From NCBI RefSeq assembly GCF_014905555.1, contig NZ_BNGS01000002.1:868001-932000 (forward strand): a stretch of 64,000 nucleotides of DNA, in the 5' to 3' direction. The position numbers were made by a program, and so were the translations under genes. This document shows, in pieces, positions 44,965-54,483 of the stretch (the stretch's first letter is position 1; the number at the start of each line of letters is the position of its first letter). The notes under the pieces are model-generated. The model had not been told where the DNA came from, made no database searches, and saw nothing but the letters and a program-made list of their open reading frames with translations. Source of the DNA: Streptomyces sp. Y2F8-2 (GTDB lineage Bacteria > Actinomycetota > Actinomycetes > Streptomycetales > Streptomycetaceae).

Positions 44965-45657
44965 ATGATTGACGTCCTGGTCGTGGACGACGACTTCCGT
45001 GTCGCCGAGATAAACGCCAAGTACGTGGGAAAGGTTCCCGGTTTCCGGGTCGCCGCCCGCGCGCACAGCGCCGCCCAGGCGCTCGCCGCGGTGGAACGCG
45101 CCCCGATCGACCTGGTCCTGCTCGACCACTACCTGCCCGACCAGACGGGGCTCGAACTGGTGCACCGCATGCGCGAACGCGGCCACGGCACCGACGTCAT
45201 CATGATCACCGCGGCCGGCGACGTGGCGACCGTCCAGGCCGCCATGCGTCTGGGCGCCCTGCACTACCTGGTCAAACCGTTCACGTTCGCGGCCCTGCGC
45301 ACCCGCCTCGACTCCTACGCCGCGCTGCGCCGCACCGTCGACCGCGTAGGCGGCCGGGGCGTGGCCGGCCAGGAGCAGGTGGACCGGATCTTCGGTGCCC
45401 TGCGGACCACCCCCGTGGTCTCCTCACCGAGGCTGCCCAGCGGCCACTCCGAACCGACGACGGACCTCATCTGCGAGGTGCTGCACCGAGCCGGCCAGCC
45501 GCTCTCCGCGCACGAGGTGGCGGCCAGGACGGGCCTGAGCCGCTCCACCGCACAGCGTTATCTGCGGCACCTTGAACAGGCGGGCCGGCTGCGCCTGTCC
45601 CTGAAGTACGGCGACACGGGGCGGCCCGAGCACCGGTACGCATGGGTGGCGCCTTAG
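44965..45657 (+). CDS. Second CitB-family response regulator, without adjacent kinase
   Basis: A 230-residue paralogue of the regulator at 41285. The receiver has VVDDD, phospho-acceptor Asp in LVLLDHYLPD and YLVKPF. The C-terminal helix-turn-helix reads AARTGLSRSTAQRYL and ends in LKYGDTGRPEHRY, nearly the same as the first copy. No kinase gene is beside it, so it must share the DcuS-type kinase or use a distant one. The start at 44965 follows GGGAGAAAGAGG. Confidence 0.92.
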   Translation: MIDVLVVDDDFRVAEINAKYVGKVPGFRVAARAHSAAQALAAVERAPIDLVLLDHYLPDQTGLELVHRMRERGHGTDVIMITAAGDVATVQAAMRLGALHYLVKPFTFAALRTRLDSYAALRRTVDRVGGRGVAGQEQVDRIFGALRTTPVVSSPRLPSGHSEPTTDLICEVLHRAGQPLSAHEVAARTGLSRSTAQRYLRHLEQAGRLRLSLKYGDTGRPEHRYAWVAP

Positions 45658-45679
45658 CAGTCCTTGCAGCTCCGAACAC

Positions 45680-45723
45680 GATGGGCGCCCCGGCCCGCGG
45701 GTACGTCGGCGGGGGCGCCCGTC
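45680..45723. terminator. Bidirectional terminator
   Basis: A 12-bp stem (one G-T pair; GATGGGCGCCCC at 45680-45691 pairs with 45712-45723) lies between the convergent regulator and symporter genes. Confidence 0.75.
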
Positions 45724-45725
45724 GA

Positions 45726-47318
45726 TCACACCGCTCCGGCGCCCGTCAGTGACCGCACCTCGGTCTCCGCGTACTTGGTCTCGTCCGGCCCCTCAGGCGA
45801 GGTGACCGTGCCGAGCCAGCCCGCGAGGAAGCCGAGCGGGACGGAGACGAGGCCCGGGTTCTGCAGGGGGAAGTACTGGAAGTCGACTGCCGGGAACAGC
45901 GATCCGGGGCTTCCCGAGACGACCGGGGACAGCAGCACGAGCCCCAGTGCGGGCACGAGGCCGCCGTAGACCGCCCAGACGGCCCCGCGTGTGGTGAAGC
46001 CGCGCCAGAAGAGCGTGTAGATCAGTACCGGGAGGTTCGCCGACGCCGAGACCGCGAAGGCGAGTCCCACCAGGAACGCCACATTGAGGTCGCGGACCAG
46101 CAGGCCGAGGGCGATCGCGACCACGCCGACACCGACAGCGGCGGCCCGCGCCACCTTGACCTCGCTGCGGGCCTTGCGGCCACGGCGCCGCAGTGAGGGA
46201 TAGAGGTCGTGGGCGACGGCGGCCGAGGCGGCGAGGGTGATGCCGGCGACGACGGCGAGGATCGTGGCGAAGGCGATCGCGGCGACCATGGCGAACAGCA
46301 CCGTCCCCCCGGTGGTGTCCGCACCGCCGCCCAGTCGCTGCGCCAGCAGCGGTACCGCCGTGTTCCCGGCCTCGTTCGACGCGCGCACGGCGTCCGGTCC
46401 GACGACGGCGGCCGCGCCGAAACCCAGCACGATCGTCATCAGGTAGAAACCGCCGATGAGCCAGACCGACCAGACGACCGAACGGCGGGCGGCACGCGCG
46501 GTCGGCACGGTGTAGAAGCGGGAGAGGATGTGCGGCAGCCCGGCAGTGCCCAGCACCAGCGCCAGGCCCAGGCTGACGAAGTCGATCCGGGCGGTCCAGT
46601 CCCCGCCGTACTTCAGCCCCGGGGCGAGGAACGCGTCCCCGTGCCCGCTGCGCTCCGCCGCCGTGCGGAGCAACGCGTCGACGTCCCCGTGGAACCGCGC
46701 CAGCAGCGCAGCGGTCAGCGCGACCGTGCCGCCCAGCAGCAGGACCGCCTTGACGATCTGGATCCAGGTGGTGGCCCGCATTCCGCCCAGCGCCACGTAG
46801 ATCACCATGAGCGCGCCGACGACGACCACCGTCCAGGCGCGCGCCGCCGTGCTCGTCCCCCCGAAGAGCAGCGCGACGAGGCTGCCCGCGCCCACCATCT
46901 GCGCCACCAGGTACAGCACGGACACCGTCACGGAGGACGTCCCCACCGCGATCCGCACCCTCCGCTCGCTCATCCGTGCCGCGACGACGTCGGCAAGCGT
47001 GAACCGCCCGCAGTTGCGCACCAGTTCGGCGACGAAGAAGAGCACCACCAGCCAGGCGACGAGGAAGCCCACCACATACAGAATCCCGTCGTACCCGAAG
47101 AGTGCGATGAGCCCCGTGACGCCGAGGAAGGAGGCCGCCGACATGTAGTCGCCCGCGATGGCAAAACCATTCTCCATCGGAGAGAACAGCCGCCCGCCCG
47201 CGTAGAACTCCTCCGCCGATCCGTGCCGGTCACGGCTCACCCAGGTGGTGATCGCCAGGGTGATCGCGACGAACACGCCGAACAGGAGCAGCGCCGGCAT
47301 CTGATGGTGACCGCTCAC
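45726..47318 (-). CDS. Sodium/solute symporter, cation/acetate symporter (ActP) type
   Basis: A 530-residue SSS-family transporter with about 13 membrane helices. Family segments are MENGFAIAGDYMSAASFLG near the start, GYDGILYVVGF and GLPHILSRFYTV. The preceding DUF485 gene and sequence type point to acetate or another short monocarboxylate. The GTG at 47318 is used because it overlaps the DUF485 stop by 4 bp (GTGA); the ATG six codons later is an alternative. Confidence 0.9.
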   Translation of the reverse strand: MSGHHQMPALLLFGVFVAITLAITTWVSRDRHGSAEEFYAGGRLFSPMENGFAIAGDYMSAASFLGVTGLIALFGYDGILYVVGFLVAWLVVLFFVAELVRNCGRFTLADVVAARMSERRVRIAVGTSSVTVSVLYLVAQMVGAGSLVALLFGGTSTAARAWTVVVVGALMVIYVALGGMRATTWIQIVKAVLLLGGTVALTAALLARFHGDVDALLRTAAERSGHGDAFLAPGLKYGGDWTARIDFVSLGLALVLGTAGLPHILSRFYTVPTARAARRSVVWSVWLIGGFYLMTIVLGFGAAAVVGPDAVRASNEAGNTAVPLLAQRLGGGADTTGGTVLFAMVAAIAFATILAVVAGITLAASAAVAHDLYPSLRRRGRKARSEVKVARAAAVGVGVVAIALGLLVRDLNVAFLVGLAFAVSASANLPVLIYTLFWRGFTTRGAVWAVYGGLVPALGLVLLSPVVSGSPGSLFPAVDFQYFPLQNPGLVSVPLGFLAGWLGTVTSPEGPDETKYAETEVRSLTGAGAV

Positions 47319-47878
47319 CGCTCGCCACCCCTGAGCGGGCGAGTCAACTCCTGGGTGTCCCAGCGCAGATCGAGCGCGGCGCGGTCCCTGCGCAACCGCG
47401 CGTGCCGTGCGTACGCCCACGTCAACAGGAACGTCGTCAGGAACTGCCCGAGCCCTGCCAGCATCGCCACGTTCACGGCTCCCGCCACCGGCCGCGCCAT
47501 CAGCCCCGGAGCCGCCTGTGCGGTCACCACATAGCCCACGTACCAGGTGAAGAAGACCACAAGACCCGGAACCACGAACCTCCGGTACCGGCTGCGCACC
47601 TCCCGGAACGCCGCGCTGCGCTGCACCTGCAGATAGACGTCGGCCACGCGGTCGGCGCCTTCGCCCTCCCGGCGCGCGGAGGGCACGACCGGGGCGGGGG
47701 CACCCGTCCCGTCCAGCTCGCCCCAGCCGGACGCCAGCGCGTCGTACCAGGGGTCGTCGTACTCCGCCCGCCCGGCCGCTCCCGCGCCCGCCGAGGCCGG
47801 ATCACAGCCGTGGTACTTCTCAACCGAACTCTCGGGACCGTCCCCGCCTCCGCGGGAACGATCATGGTTTGACCTCAT
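47315..47878 (-). CDS. DUF485 membrane protein with long N-terminal extension
   Basis: This 187-residue protein has its DUF485 domain in the last 100 residues, with two membrane helices at about 105-127 and 140-162 (VVPGLVVFFTWYVGYV and the second after APGLMARPVAG). Usual DUF485 proteins are about 100 residues and accompany actP; here about 85 extra, Gly/Ala- and Asp-rich residues precede it. The start at 47878 (ATG) lacks a good ribosome-binding site, so a different start is possible. Confidence 0.8.
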   Translation of the reverse strand: MRSNHDRSRGGGDGPESSVEKYHGCDPASAGAGAAGRAEYDDPWYDALASGWGELDGTGAPAPVVPSARREGEGADRVADVYLQVQRSAAFREVRSRYRRFVVPGLVVFFTWYVGYVVTAQAAPGLMARPVAGAVNVAMLAGLGQFLTTFLLTWAYARHARLRRDRAALDLRWDTQELTRPLRGGER

Positions 47879-47946
47879 GCCCAAGCATGGACAGAGCGGG
47901 AAGATCCCAGACCTTCTTCTCCCCGCGCTTCACCCCATCAGGTGAC

Positions 47947-48630
47947 TCACTGCGAGGGGGGCCGGACCAGCCCCGTCGCATACGCGTAACCCACCGCCCG
48001 CGCACGGTCCTTGAGCCCTGTCTTGGCGAAGAGATTGTTGATGTGGGTCTTCACAGTGGCCGTGGAAACGTGCAGCCTGCGCGCGATCTCCTGGTTGGTC
48101 AGCCCCTCGGCGATCAGTACGAGTACCTCGGTCTCCCGTGCGGTGAGCCCGTCCGGCGGCCGGGAGGCCGCTACGGGTTCCCGCTCCGGCTCCGCCAGCC
48201 GCTCCAGCAGGCGCCGTTGGATGCTCGGCGACAGCCCCGCCTCCCCGGACAGCACGCTCCGCACGGCCCGTACGATCTCGTCGCCGCCCGCGTCCTTGGT
48301 GAGATAGCCACGCGCCCCGGCTCTGATGGCCGGGAACAGCGACTCGTCGTCCCCGAAGGTGGTCAGCACGACGACCTGGGTTCCGGGGTGCTCCGCACGG
48401 ATGCGCCGCGTCGCCTCGACGCCGTCGCAGCGCGGCATGCGCAGGTCCATCAGCACCACGTCCGGGGCGAGCTCGGCGACGAGCCGGACCGCCTCCTCGC
48501 CGTCCCCGGCGGCGCCGACGACCTCGATCCCGGGCAGCAGACCGAGCAGCATCACGATGCCCTCGCGCACCACCGTCTGATCGTCCGCCACCACCACCCG
48601 GGCGGGCTCCGCGCTCTCCTCCCCCGTCAT
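47947..48630 (-). CDS. NarL/LuxR-family response regulator
   Basis: A 227-residue regulator. The receiver has ADDQ, the phospho-acceptor Asp in VVLMDLRMPR (about residue 60) and TKDAGG. The LuxR helix-turn-helix (about 160-215) reads LTARETEVLVLIAEGLTNQEIA, shortened here to ETEVLVLIAEGL, and ends STATVKTHINNLFAK. The ATG overlaps the kinase stop by 4 bp. It ends 69 bp before the DUF485-symporter pair and probably activates it. Confidence 0.93.
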   Translation of the reverse strand: MTGEESAEPARVVVADDQTVVREGIVMLLGLLPGIEVVGAAGDGEEAVRLVAELAPDVVLMDLRMPRCDGVEATRRIRAEHPGTQVVVLTTFGDDESLFPAIRAGARGYLTKDAGGDEIVRAVRSVLSGEAGLSPSIQRRLLERLAEPEREPVAASRPPDGLTARETEVLVLIAEGLTNQEIARRLHVSTATVKTHINNLFAKTGLKDRARAVGYAYATGLVRPPSQ

Positions 48631-49778
48631 ACGGGCACCTTCAACGTCACCACGAATCCCTCCTCACCGGCCCCTGCATGCAGTGAGCCGCCCAGCAGCT
48701 CGGCACGCTCCCGCATGCCCAGCAGACCGTACCCGGCCCCCGACCCGGCCAGCCCGCCCGGCGAACCGCCCGAATCGCGGACGTCCAGCGTCACTTCGTG
48801 CTCGGCGTACTCCAGCCGTATGCGCACCTTGGCGCCCGGAGCGTGCTTGCGGACGTTGGTCAGGGCCTCCTGAGCGACCCTGCGGACGGCCTGGGAGGCC
48901 TCGGCGGGCAGCGGTCGACGCTCACCCGAGAAGGTGATGTCGGCACCGTCCGACGCGGAGACGAGCTCGCTGAGGAAGTCCTCGAGCGGGGACATCTCCC
49001 CGCGCAGCGCGGAGAGCGCCTGCCGGGTCTCGGCAAGCCCGTCCCGGGCCATCCCCCGCGCCGCCACGACCCGCTCCAGGATCGTCTCCCGTTCGGCCCC
49101 CGCCTCGATCAGCAACCGGGCCGCCTCCAGATGCACCAGCTGCGCCGAGAGGCTGTGCGCCAGTACGTCGTGGATCTCCCGTGCGATCCGCGTCCGCTCC
49201 GCCAGGGCCGCCGACTCCGCCTCGGCCGCCCGCGCGGCCCTCTCCTGGGCGAGCAGCCGCAGGGCGCTGCCGCGTGCCTCGGCATCGAGGCGCAGGACAT
49301 AGCCGGCGAGCGCGATCCCGACGACGGTGACCGCCGTGTTCAGCCAGGCGTCGTCGGTGGCGGCCGCGTACGCCCCCAGACCGAGGCCGGCGGCGGGTGC
49401 GGCGGCCGCGAGGGGCAGCCGCTCCAGGGCGCCGATGGCACAGCCGCACCACAGGACCATGGCGGGCACGCGCAGATCCGCCACGTACGCCGTCGCACCC
49501 ATCCCGAGGAGCGCGACGAGCAGGGCGACCGAGGGCAACAGCCGGTGGTGGAAGGTGGCCCGGAAGAAGGCCCACGCCCCTGCCGCGCACACCAGGACTC
49601 CGAACGCCGCCGCGGCGATGCCCCACGAACGCAGGCTGCCATCCGTGAACGTCGTCCACAGGAGCATGCCGAGGGCGACGAGCCGTGCGATCCGGGCGAG
49701 CCCGCGCCGGGCGGCGGAGACACCGGCGCGGGACAGGGCCTCTCGGGAGGGCCAGCGTGTCCACACGTACTCCGTCAC
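48627..49778 (-). CDS. NarL-type sensor histidine kinase, membrane-embedded sensor
   Basis: This 383-residue kinase has five or six membrane helices in the first 150 residues and no extracellular domain of size. The HisKA_3 motif is RIAREIHDVLAHSL, with His at about residue 203, and the HATPase shows QEALTNVRKHA and GYGLLGMRERAELL. The absence of a sensor domain suggests that it reads the membrane or a partner protein. Both ends overlap its neighbours by 4 bp, so it is translated together with DUF1453 and the regulator. Confidence 0.92.
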   Translation of the reverse strand: MTEYVWTRWPSREALSRAGVSAARRGLARIARLVALGMLLWTTFTDGSLRSWGIAAAAFGVLVCAAGAWAFFRATFHHRLLPSVALLVALLGMGATAYVADLRVPAMVLWCGCAIGALERLPLAAAAPAAGLGLGAYAAATDDAWLNTAVTVVGIALAGYVLRLDAEARGSALRLLAQERAARAAEAESAALAERTRIAREIHDVLAHSLSAQLVHLEAARLLIEAGAERETILERVVAARGMARDGLAETRQALSALRGEMSPLEDFLSELVSASDGADITFSGERRPLPAEASQAVRRVAQEALTNVRKHAPGAKVRIRLEYAEHEVTLDVRDSGGSPGGLAGSGAGYGLLGMRERAELLGGSLHAGAGEEGFVVTLKVPV

Positions 49779-50299
49779 ATGGACCCCTTCCTCGAGGGCG
49801 AGGTCACGCGGTCACCGTACGCCGGACCCCGCAGTTGGGCGGTGGAGAGGGAACGCGACCGCCAGACCAGGATCCCGCTGCGCACCAGCAGGGTGGCGGC
49901 GAGAGCGAGGAACAGGGCGGAGCTGTCCTGGTGGACGCCGAGGACCGCGCCGATGGCGAAGAGACCGACGCGCAGGCCTATGCCGACGATCCACACCGCG
50001 ACGCTTGCCTTGGTGCCGCGGCTCCAGACCGTGCCGTCCGGCTCGGTCCATATGCGGGTGGTCCAGGCCCAACCGGCGCCCGTGGCCAGCCCGATGAGCA
50101 GCTCGGCCGCGATGAGGAGGGCGGACTCGGCGTGGTGGTGGGGGTCGAGCACGTCGGGCTCGCGCACGGCCAGGAAGGCCAGGACGGCAGGCATGACCCA
50201 CCAACGGCGGTCGGCCGAGATCCGGCGCGCTCGGAACTGACGCACGAGGATCAGGACGACTGCGGCGGTGATCAGCAGGGCGTCGGTGGGCCCGGACAT
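49775..50299 (-). CDS. DUF1453/CcdC-like membrane protein
   Basis: A 174-residue membrane protein with about five helices (residues 5-20, 32-45, 60-78, 98-118, 122-142), of a type annotated as CcdC-like or DUF1453. It is the first gene of a strictly overlapping trio with a kinase and a response regulator, which makes a sensory or accessory role plausible. No cytochrome maturation genes are close by. Confidence 0.82.
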   Translation of the reverse strand: MSGPTDALLITAAVVLILVRQFRARRISADRRWWVMPAVLAFLAVREPDVLDPHHHAESALLIAAELLIGLATGAGWAWTTRIWTEPDGTVWSRGTKASVAVWIVGIGLRVGLFAIGAVLGVHQDSSALFLALAATLLVRSGILVWRSRSLSTAQLRGPAYGDRVTSPSRKGSM

Positions 50300-50480
50300 C
50301 GTGGCCTCCGTGGGCGAGGAAGGGCGCTGTCGCGGCGGGTGCCGTCGACGCCTTCGACGCTACGGAAGCCGGCGGGGCGGTGGATCGGAGCCGGGGTGGA
50401 TGGTGGGTGGATCCTCGGGCCTGCCCCGGCTCCACCCAGGGGTGGAGAGCCCGGGCAGGCACCGGTCAGAAAACGGATGC

Positions 50481-50514
50481 GGCCGGGAGGGACGCGAAGG
50501 CGCCTCTCCCGGCC
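50481..50514 (-). terminator. parE terminator
   Basis: A 9-bp stem (GGCCGGGAG at 50481-50489 with CTCCCGGCC at 50506-50514) lies 33 bp past the parE stop. The rest of the gap to 50300 shows no gene. Confidence 0.7.
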
Positions 50515-50546
50515 CGCCGGGCCACTTGCCCCAGACGCCGCAGCGG

Positions 50547-52670
50547 CTACGCGTCGATGCGGGACCTGTCCAGTGTCGCCGCGGAGCTGGAGATGAACTC
50601 CTTGCGCGGTGCCACGTCGTTGCCCATCAGGAGGTCGAAGACCTGTTCGGCGGCTTCCAGGTCGGAGAGGTTGATCCGGCGCAGGGTGCGATGGCGCGGG
50701 TCCATCGTCGTCTCGGCCAGCTGGTCGGCGTCCATCTCGCCGAGGCCCTTGTAGCGCTGGATGGAGTCCTTGTACCGGATGCCCTTGCTCTGGAACTCCA
50801 GGAGCTTGTCGCGCAGTTCGCGGTCCGAGTACGTGTAGACGTACTTGTCCTGGCCCTTCTTCGGCTGGATCAGCTCGATGCGGTGCAGCGGCGGCACCGC
50901 GGCGAACACCCGGCCCGCCTCGACCATGGGCCGCATGTAGCGGTGGAACAGGGTCAGCAGCAGGGTGCGGATGTGGGAACCGTCCACGTCGGCGTCGGTC
51001 ATCATGATGATCTTGCCGTAGCGGGCCGCGTCGAGGTCGAAGGTCCGGCCGGACCCCGCTCCTATGACCTGGATGATCGCTCCGCACTCGGCGTTCTTCA
51101 GCATGTCCGTGACGGACGACTTCTGGACGTTCAGGATCTTGCCACGGATCGGCAGGAGCGCCTGGAACTCGGAGTTCCGCGCGAGCTTCGCCGTACCGAG
51201 CGCGGAGTCGCCCTCGACGATGAACAGCTCGCTGCGGTCGACGTCGTCGCTGCGGCAGTCGGCGAGCTTGGCGGGCAGCGAGGAGGACTCCAAGGCCGTC
51301 TTGCGGCGCTGGGCGTCCTTGTGCTGGCGCGCCGCGATACGCGTGCGGGCGGCGGCGACGGCCTTCTCCAGGACGACCCTGGCCTGCTGGGCGGCATCAC
51401 GCTTGGTGGACGTCAGGAATGCCTTGAGCTCCTTGGAGACCACGTTCGCCACGATGCGGCGCGCCGCGGACGTCCCGAGGACCTCCTTGGTCTGCCCCTC
51501 GAACTGCGGCTCGGCCAGACGCACCGTGACGACCGCGGTGAGCCCCTCGAGCGCGTCGTCCTTGACGATGTCGTCCTCGGCGACGCGCAGCATCTTCTTG
51601 GCGCGCAGGACCTCGTTCATCGTCCGGGTGACGGCCTGCTCGAAGCCGGCGACGTGGGTGCCGCCCTTGGGGGTGGCGATGATGTTCACGAACGACCTGA
51701 GCGTCGTGTCGTAACCGGTGCCCCAGCGCAGCGCGACGTCGACGCCGAGCTCCCGGGTGACCTCGGTGGGCGTCATCTGGCCGTGGTCGTCGAGGACGGG
51801 GACCGTCTCCTTGAAGGTGCCCTGTCCGGAGAAACGGAGGACGTCGCACACCGGCTTGTCGCTCGCCAGGTACTCGCAGAACTCGCTGATGCCACCGTCG
51901 AAGCGGAAGGACTCCTCGCCCTTGCTGCCGCCCTCTCCGAGCCCGTATTCGTCGCGGACGACGATGGTGAGCCCGGGTACCAGGAACGCGGTCTGGCGGG
52001 CGCGCTGGTGCAGCGTCTCCAGGGAGAGCTTGGCGTCCTTGAGGAAGATCTGGCGGTCGGCCCAGTAGCGCACCCGCGTGCCGGTGCGGGTCTTGGGGAT
52101 CTTCTTGGTCTTGTGCAGGCCGCCCTTGGCCTCGAACTTCGCGTCCGGGCCGTCGGCGGCGAAGACGCCCGGCACGCCGCGCCGGAAGCTGATCAGGTGG
52201 GTGTGGCCGCCACGGTCGACCTCGACGTCCAGACGCGCGGAGAGGGCGTTCACCACGGACGCCCCGACGCCGTGCAGACCGCCGGACGCCGCGTAGGAGC
52301 CACCGCCGAACTTGCCGCCGGCGTGCAGCTTGGTCATGACGACCTCGACGCCGGACAGGCGGGTCTTGGGCTCGACGTCGACCGGGATGCCCCGGCCGTT
52401 GTCCCGTACCTCCACCGAGGCGTCGTCGTGCAGGATCACCTCGATGTGGTCGCAGTAGCCGCCCAGTGCCTCGTCGACGGAGTTGTCGATGATCTCCCAG
52501 AGGCAGTGCATCAGGCCCCGGCTGTCGGTGGAGCCGATATACATGCCGGGGCGCTTGCGCACGGCCTCGAGGCCTTCGAGGACGAGAAGGTGCCGCGCGG
52601 TGTAGTTGGAACCGTCCCGGTCTGCTCCGGTCAGCAGCGCAGTGGACGGCACGGACGTCTCGGCGGTCAC
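50547..52670 (-). CDS. parE: DNA topoisomerase IV subunit B
   Basis: A 707-residue GHKL ATPase subunit of topoisomerase IV. The ATP site has IIDNSVDEAL and DNGRGIPV, and the transducer domain holds the QTKEVLGT-containing region. The TOPRIM domain has the catalytic Glu in VEGDSALG and the metal-binding MMTDADVDGSH. The C-terminus ends with RYKGLGEMDADQL, typical of the type B tail. The GTG at 52670 has GAGGAG upstream. ParC is 16 kb away in opposite orientation. Confidence 0.94.
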   Translation of the reverse strand: MTAETSVPSTALLTGADRDGSNYTARHLLVLEGLEAVRKRPGMYIGSTDSRGLMHCLWEIIDNSVDEALGGYCDHIEVILHDDASVEVRDNGRGIPVDVEPKTRLSGVEVVMTKLHAGGKFGGGSYAASGGLHGVGASVVNALSARLDVEVDRGGHTHLISFRRGVPGVFAADGPDAKFEAKGGLHKTKKIPKTRTGTRVRYWADRQIFLKDAKLSLETLHQRARQTAFLVPGLTIVVRDEYGLGEGGSKGEESFRFDGGISEFCEYLASDKPVCDVLRFSGQGTFKETVPVLDDHGQMTPTEVTRELGVDVALRWGTGYDTTLRSFVNIIATPKGGTHVAGFEQAVTRTMNEVLRAKKMLRVAEDDIVKDDALEGLTAVVTVRLAEPQFEGQTKEVLGTSAARRIVANVVSKELKAFLTSTKRDAAQQARVVLEKAVAAARTRIAARQHKDAQRRKTALESSSLPAKLADCRSDDVDRSELFIVEGDSALGTAKLARNSEFQALLPIRGKILNVQKSSVTDMLKNAECGAIIQVIGAGSGRTFDLDAARYGKIIMMTDADVDGSHIRTLLLTLFHRYMRPMVEAGRVFAAVPPLHRIELIQPKKGQDKYVYTYSDRELRDKLLEFQSKGIRYKDSIQRYKGLGEMDADQLAETTMDPRHRTLRRINLSDLEAAEQVFDLLMGNDVAPRKEFISSSAATLDRSRIDA

Positions 52671-53109
52671 GCGGTTCGCTCCTCGCTGAATTTCAGATGG
52701 GACCCCCTGGGGTGAGGGTCGGCTTCGGTCGCCGCTCCGAGGGTACCGAGGCCTGGTAGAGCCGTTGTAACGCATCCCTCGTCGGCACCTCAGAGTAATC
52801 CAGAGTCGTACGGACGTTCGATCCCTCGTGGGGGTGAAGTACATATCACGTTCCCTTCGAGGCATGAACCATTTAGCCTCGGGGCACGTCCTCATCCACA
52901 ACCGGCAACCCGCCGGGAGGACGGACAACCGACACACAGCGCGAACCCGTACGACACAAAAGACGTAATACGGCACATTCGCCGCCAACCGGCAGCAGAC
53001 AGCCGGCTCGGAAAGATTTTTTCGAGGAGAAGCCGCGAGCGGGAACGTTTTCGGCCTGGTTGGATGTTGACCCTGGTACGACAGCTCGTCGAGCTAGAGA
53101 AGAGGCGAC
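52671..53109. other. 439-bp divergent spacer between parE and DUF7455
   Basis: A region of intermediate G+C with promoters for both sides. A possible plus-strand -35 TTGACC is at 53067-53072, but its -10 is unclear. I see no RNA gene or long repeat. Confidence 0.4.
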
Positions 53110-53340
53110 GTGACTACTGTTCTGACCCCCGCGAGCCCGCTGACGGCCGCTGACCGCTGCGACCGTTGCGGCGCCCAGGCGTACCTGCGCGTCGTCCTCC
53201 TGAGCGGCGGAGAACTGCTCTTCTGCGCCCACCACGGCCGCAAGTTCGAGCCGGAACTCAAGAAGATCGCCGCTGAGATACAGGACGAGACGGAACGGCT
53301 CACCTCCGTTCCCGCGAGCGCGTCCGAAGAGGAACGCTGA
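53110..53340 (+). CDS. DUF7455 small zinc-binding protein
   Basis: A 76-residue protein conserved in actinobacteria. A zinc site is formed by CDRCGA (CxxC) and LFCAHHGRKF (C plus histidines), with an acidic C-terminal helix. The GTG start is supported by GAAGAGGCGAC. It lies near hrdB and parE in many streptomycetes; function unknown. A strong terminator follows 47 bp downstream. Confidence 0.87.
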   Translation: MTTVLTPASPLTAADRCDRCGAQAYLRVVLLSGGELLFCAHHGRKFEPELKKIAAEIQDETERLTSVPASASEEER

Positions 53341-53387
53341 CCTTTCGCGTCCCCGACGAGCCGACACCGGCAGCGCCGCCGGTGAAC

Positions 53388-53419
53388 GGGCGGCCACCCC
53401 ATCCGGGGAGTGGCCGCCC
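53388..53419 (+). terminator. DUF7455 terminator
   Basis: GGGCGGCCACCCC at 53388-53400 pairs with GGGGAGTGGCCGCCC at 53405-53419 (one bulged A), closing the 4-base loop ATCC. Confidence 0.85.
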
Positions 53420-53544
53420 GTACTCGTAGGACGCGAAGGGCCGGCGCCCTCGTGACGCGCACCGACCGCACGCCCCGTGCCGGCGACAGCCCGCACCGGC
53501 GTGCCTTTTCCCGCGGCGCGAGGCTGCGCCCGGTGGCGCCGCCC

Positions 53545-54363
53545 TCAGCGGCCGCCTCCCAGCGCCTTGACGGCCTCCGAGACCCGTGTGTAGACACCAG
53601 GGCGCCCCGGCTGCCCACAGCCGCTCCCCCAGGACACCACCCCGATCAGGCGCCCATTGGCGACCAGCGGCCCTCCACTGTCCCCCTGACAGGCGTCATG
53701 GCCGCCTTCGGGCGCTCCGGCGCACAGCATGGAGGACGCGACGTATCTGCCGTCCAGACCACCCGGATACGCCCTTTCACAGGTCACATCCGTCAGGACC
53801 TGAAGGCTGGCGGCCCGCAGGCTGCTCGTGTAGGTGGCATTCCCCGTGACGTCCCCCCAGCCGTACACCGTCGCCGGCGTGCCTGGCGTATAGGCCGGAT
53901 CCCCGGCGGGCGCCATGGGGATGACCGAGCTGGCGGGCAGCGGGGTGGCGAGGGTGAGCACACCGAAGTCCCCGGTGTTCGTATAGCTGTTGTACTGCGG
54001 ATTGACCCATGTCGACGTCACGGGGATCTCCTTGCCCTGGCTGGACGTGAGGTCCGTGCGATCCGCGATCACCTTCAGATCCCGCACCCGCCCGGGCGGC
54101 GCTCCGAGGACGGCCGCGCTCAGACAGTGGGCGGCGGTCAGGACCATGGAGCGGCCCACCACCACGCCTCCGCAGAACTGCCCCGCCCGGGTACCTCCGA
54201 ACCGGTCACGGCTGGACAGGGCGACCGTCCACGGGCTCTGTGAGATGTCGACCGGAGACCCTCCGATGACAACGCTGTCTGCCGTCGCCGGCGCGGGTGC
54301 CGTCAGCTGTATCAGGGCTGCTGCGGCCGCCAGCGCCAGGGATCGGACGTAGGGGCGAGGCAT
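53545..54363 (-). CDS. Secreted trypsin-like serine protease (S1A)
   Basis: A 272-residue extracellular protease. The signal peptide (about residues 1-29, ending ATA) is followed by a very short propeptide before VVIGG, the mature trypsin-type N-terminus. The triad is His in LTAAHC, Asp in TGDFGVLTL and Ser in QGDSGGP. Asp in DACQGDSGG, six residues before the Ser, gives specificity for Arg/Lys. Six cysteines are placed as in S. griseus trypsin. It lies just downstream of hrdB on the same strand, beyond the terminator. Confidence 0.93.
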   Translation of the reverse strand: MPRPYVRSLALAAAAALIQLTAPAPATADSVVIGGSPVDISQSPWTVALSSRDRFGGTRAGQFCGGVVVGRSMVLTAAHCLSAAVLGAPPGRVRDLKVIADRTDLTSSQGKEIPVTSTWVNPQYNSYTNTGDFGVLTLATPLPASSVIPMAPAGDPAYTPGTPATVYGWGDVTGNATYTSSLRAASLQVLTDVTCERAYPGGLDGRYVASSMLCAGAPEGGHDACQGDSGGPLVANGRLIGVVSWGSGCGQPGRPGVYTRVSEAVKALGGGR

Positions 54364-54434
54364 GCGCTCTCCTCACTGTCGGATGGTCGTAGAACACCCA
54401 CAGTGATTCAGCTCGCCGCATCCCGCACACGCAA

Positions 54435-54464
54435 AGGGGCCGCCTCCCGTAGGAGACGGCCCCT
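54435..54464 (-). terminator. hrdB terminator
   Basis: A 30-bp hairpin (AGGGGCCG ... CGGCCCCT with inner CTCC/GGAG pairing) lies 20 bp past the hrdB stop. Confidence 0.8.
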
Positions 54465-54483
54465 GATGACGTACGGCCGAGGG

